Position numbers and translations under genes: made by a program. The notes below the pieces were generated by a model that saw only the letters and a list, made by a program, of their open reading frames with translations, ran no database searches and had not been told where the DNA came from. This document shows positions 62,816 through 64,000 of a stretch of DNA of 64,000 bases, one piece after another; position 1 is the stretch's first letter, and every line of letters starts with the position of its first letter. Source of the DNA: Alphaproteobacteria bacterium (GTDB lineage: Bacteria; Pseudomonadota; Alphaproteobacteria; SHVP01); the NCBI GenBank assembly GCA_016869765.1, contig VGES01000015.1:1-64000 (forward strand), given 5' to 3'.

Positions 62816-63793
62816 ATGGACCCTGACCGAGATAGTTCCCCACCGCGGGAGACGACCGTCGCGCCCGATCGCAGCGGATGGCGCCTCGACCGCGTGCTCG
62901 CCGAAGTGTTTGCCGATCTGTCCCGCAGCCGGATTCAGGCGTTGATCGCCGAGGGCCGGGTCACCGCCGACGGCGCGACGATAGGGGACGCCAACCACAG
63001 GGTCAAACCGGGTCAGCGTCTGGCGCTGCGGATTCCGCAGCCAGTGGCGGCATCACCCAAGGCGGACGCGATCCCGTTGAGCATCGTTTACGAAGACGAC
63101 GACATCGTGGTTCTCGACAAGCCAGCGGGGCTCGTCGTGCACCCCGCGCCCGGCAACCCCGATCGCACGCTCGTCAACGCGCTGATCCACCACTGTGGCG
63201 CCAGCCTGTCGGGAATCGGCGGCGTGCGCCGGCCTGGAATCGTCCATCGCATCGACAAGGATACGAGCGGACTCTTGGTGATCGCCAAGAACGATCGCGC
63301 GCATGCCGGCTTGGCCGAACAATTCGCGTCCCATCGCATCGAGCGGGCCTATTGGGCCATCGTCGCCGGGATCCCCGCGCCGGCCCGGGGTCGGATCACC
63401 GGGGCAATCGGACGCAACCCGCGAAATCGCAAGGCCATGGCCATCGTTCGCCCCGGTCGCGGCAAGGACGCCGTCAGCGAATACCGGGTGGTCCGGAGCC
63501 TCGGGGGCTTGGCAGCCCTGGTCGAATGCCGCCTCGAAACCGGGCGCACCCACCAAATCCGGGTCCACATGGCGAGCCTCGGGCACCCCGTGGTCGGCGA
63601 CCCGGTCTATGGCGGCCGACGACACCTTCGTCGCCTGCCGGAGGCAGCGCGGAAGGCCCTCGAGGGCCTTCCGGGGCAGGCCCTGCATGCCTATTTGCTC
63701 GGGTTCAACCACCCGGTTGGCGGCAAGCCGATGCGATTCGAGGCCGATATCCCTAGCAATATCAGTCGGTTAATAGAGGCCCTGGAGGCCTGA
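62816..63793 (+). CDS. rluD: 23S rRNA pseudouridine synthase (RluA/RluD family)
   Basis: A 325-residue synthase that makes pseudouridines in 23S rRNA helix 69. An N-terminal S4 domain (GWRLDRVLAEVFADLSRSRI) is followed by the catalytic block RRPGIVHRIDKDTSGLLVIA with the nucleophile Asp, then ETGRTHQIRVHM. Length and order are normal. The ATG at 62816 is preceded by an in-frame TTG at 62807. The placement just before rpoH is the usual alphaproteobacterial order. Confidence 0.93.
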   Translation: MDPDRDSSPPRETTVAPDRSGWRLDRVLAEVFADLSRSRIQALIAEGRVTADGATIGDANHRVKPGQRLALRIPQPVAASPKADAIPLSIVYEDDDIVVLDKPAGLVVHPAPGNPDRTLVNALIHHCGASLSGIGGVRRPGIVHRIDKDTSGLLVIAKNDRAHAGLAEQFASHRIERAYWAIVAGIPAPARGRITGAIGRNPRNRKAMAIVRPGRGKDAVSEYRVVRSLGGLAALVECRLETGRTHQIRVHMASLGHPVVGDPVYGGRRHLRRLPEAARKALEGLPGQALHAYLLGFNHPVGGKPMRFEADIPSNISRLIEALEA

Positions 63794-63824
63794 GGGATAA
63801 TCCGACTATTGCAGTCAGATATAC

Positions 63825-63853
63825 TTGACGTTAAGGGGCCACAATCTCCAAAT
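63825..63853 (+). promoter_or_regulatory. Possible rpoH promoter
   Basis: TTGACG (63825-63830) lies 17 bp before CCAAAT (63848-63853), between rluD and rpoH. The CTTGAC and CC-rich parts also resemble a heat-shock (sigma-32) promoter, which would make rpoH autoregulated. The -10 match is weak. Confidence 0.45.
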
Positions 63854-63869
63854 AGTCTCTCACTGGGTT

Positions 63870-63888
63870 GCAGGGTCTTCGGCCCTGC
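63870..63888 (+). promoter_or_regulatory. Hairpin in the rpoH 5' leader
   Basis: GCAGGG and CCCTGC pair around TCTTCGG, about 20 bp before the rpoH ATG. No T-run follows, so this is more likely a leader structure affecting translation (rpoH mRNA is often thermo-regulated) than a terminator. Function is inferred. Confidence 0.4.
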
Positions 63889-63908
63889 GCATTGGTTTGG
63901 GGCCTACC

Positions 63909-64000
63909 ATGGCATCACGGGCGTTGACGCTACCGGCGGTTTCCAGCGAAGGCAGCCTATCGAGCTACCTGCAGGCGATCCGTCGTTTTCCCATGCTGGA
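63909..64000 (+). CDS. rpoH: RNA polymerase sigma-32 factor (partial, N-terminus)
   Basis: Only the first 30 or so codons are in the window. They read MASRALTLPAVSSEGSLSSY followed by LQAIRRFPML, which matches the start of alphaproteobacterial heat-shock sigma factors (SxEGxLxxYLQxIRxFPML). The location just after rluD supports it. The protein directs RNA polymerase to heat-shock promoters. The 3' part lies outside the window. Confidence 0.85.
   Translation, partial: MASRALTLPAVSSEGSLSSYLQAIRRFPML

Noticed and set aside
1-64000. CRISPR array or prophage
   Set aside because: No regularly spaced repeats and no phage structural, integrase or Cas-type frames were seen.

Overview
The window is GC-rich and densely coded, with short gaps and frequent ATGA or TGATG overlaps. 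The right edge carries rluD followed by the start of rpoH (heat-shock sigma factor), a gene order typical of Alphaproteobacteria. This order, the tRNA-Glu, the RraA, TctCBA and Bug-type genes and the many short-chain dehydrogenases point to a free-living alphaproteobacterium, perhaps Rhodospirillales-like. The genus cannot be read from the sequence. Housekeeping genes are few (leuC, leuD, tRNA-Glu, rluD, rpoH). Nearly everything else is accessory catabolism and solute capture.

Layout. 0.1-4.3 kb: SDR, methyltransferase, GST, hydrolase-fold protein and a secreted ClpP-fold protein. 4.4-9.9 kb: a two-domain VOC protein divergent from a tightly coupled operon (M19-dipeptidase-like protein and three SDRs), then a methyltransferase on a lower-GC segment and a remnant of a further SDR copy. 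10.1-16.3 kb (minus strand): a peptide-type solute-binding protein, an amidohydrolase, an exported deaminase and a frameshifted NIT-domain chemoreceptor. 16.4-20.2 kb: operon of RraA-like protein, DUF1330, class V aminotransferase and a tandem hydrolase-fold protein. 20.2-25.9 kb: SDR, 55-residue membrane peptide, leuD-leuC, EamA exporter, racemase-fold protein and hydrolase. 26.0-31.2 kb: solute-binding protein, TylF-type methyltransferase, secreted dienelactone-hydrolase-like protein, broken TfoX-domain gene, DUF1993 and SDR. 31.2-38.6 kb: TauD-type dioxygenase, D-aminoacylase-type amidohydrolase, TctC, divergent TctB-TctA and a second close copy of the amidohydrolase. 39-50.7 kb: hydrolase-fold proteins, SGNH protein, Old Yellow Enzyme (OYE) type reductase, NMT1-type binding protein, a candidate structured RNA, an inverted pair of cupin-like paralogues, a flavoprotein and a cupin. 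50.7-54.8 kb: IS481-like remnant, secreted hydrolase, tRNA-Glu, second OYE-type reductase and GST. 54.8-62.8 kb (minus strand): SDR pair, hydrolases, a nonsense-mutated binding protein, a monooxygenase-GST fusion, threonine aldolase, JAMM peptidase and a small membrane protein. 62.8-64 kb: rluD and rpoH.

The clearest shared pattern is active-site loss inside expanded families. Five alpha/beta-hydrolase-fold proteins (six domains) lack the nucleophile serine, most of them reading G-x-H-T-G. Two SDRs lack the catalytic Tyr and Lys and are each translationally coupled to, or directly beside, an SDR that keeps them. A racemase-fold protein has Ser at both catalytic Cys positions. An M19-type protein lacks the HxD metal motif, and one OYE-type reductase lacks its active-site His pair. 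These sit among orphan binding proteins and amidohydrolases. I infer, but cannot show, that the region encodes uptake and breakdown of unusual amides, peptides or acids by repurposed folds.

The window also shows gene decay: two frameshifts, one nonsense mutation, one missing start codon, two truncated remnants, one lost stop that fuses two genes, and one degraded insertion sequence. Some of these single-base changes could be assembly errors.
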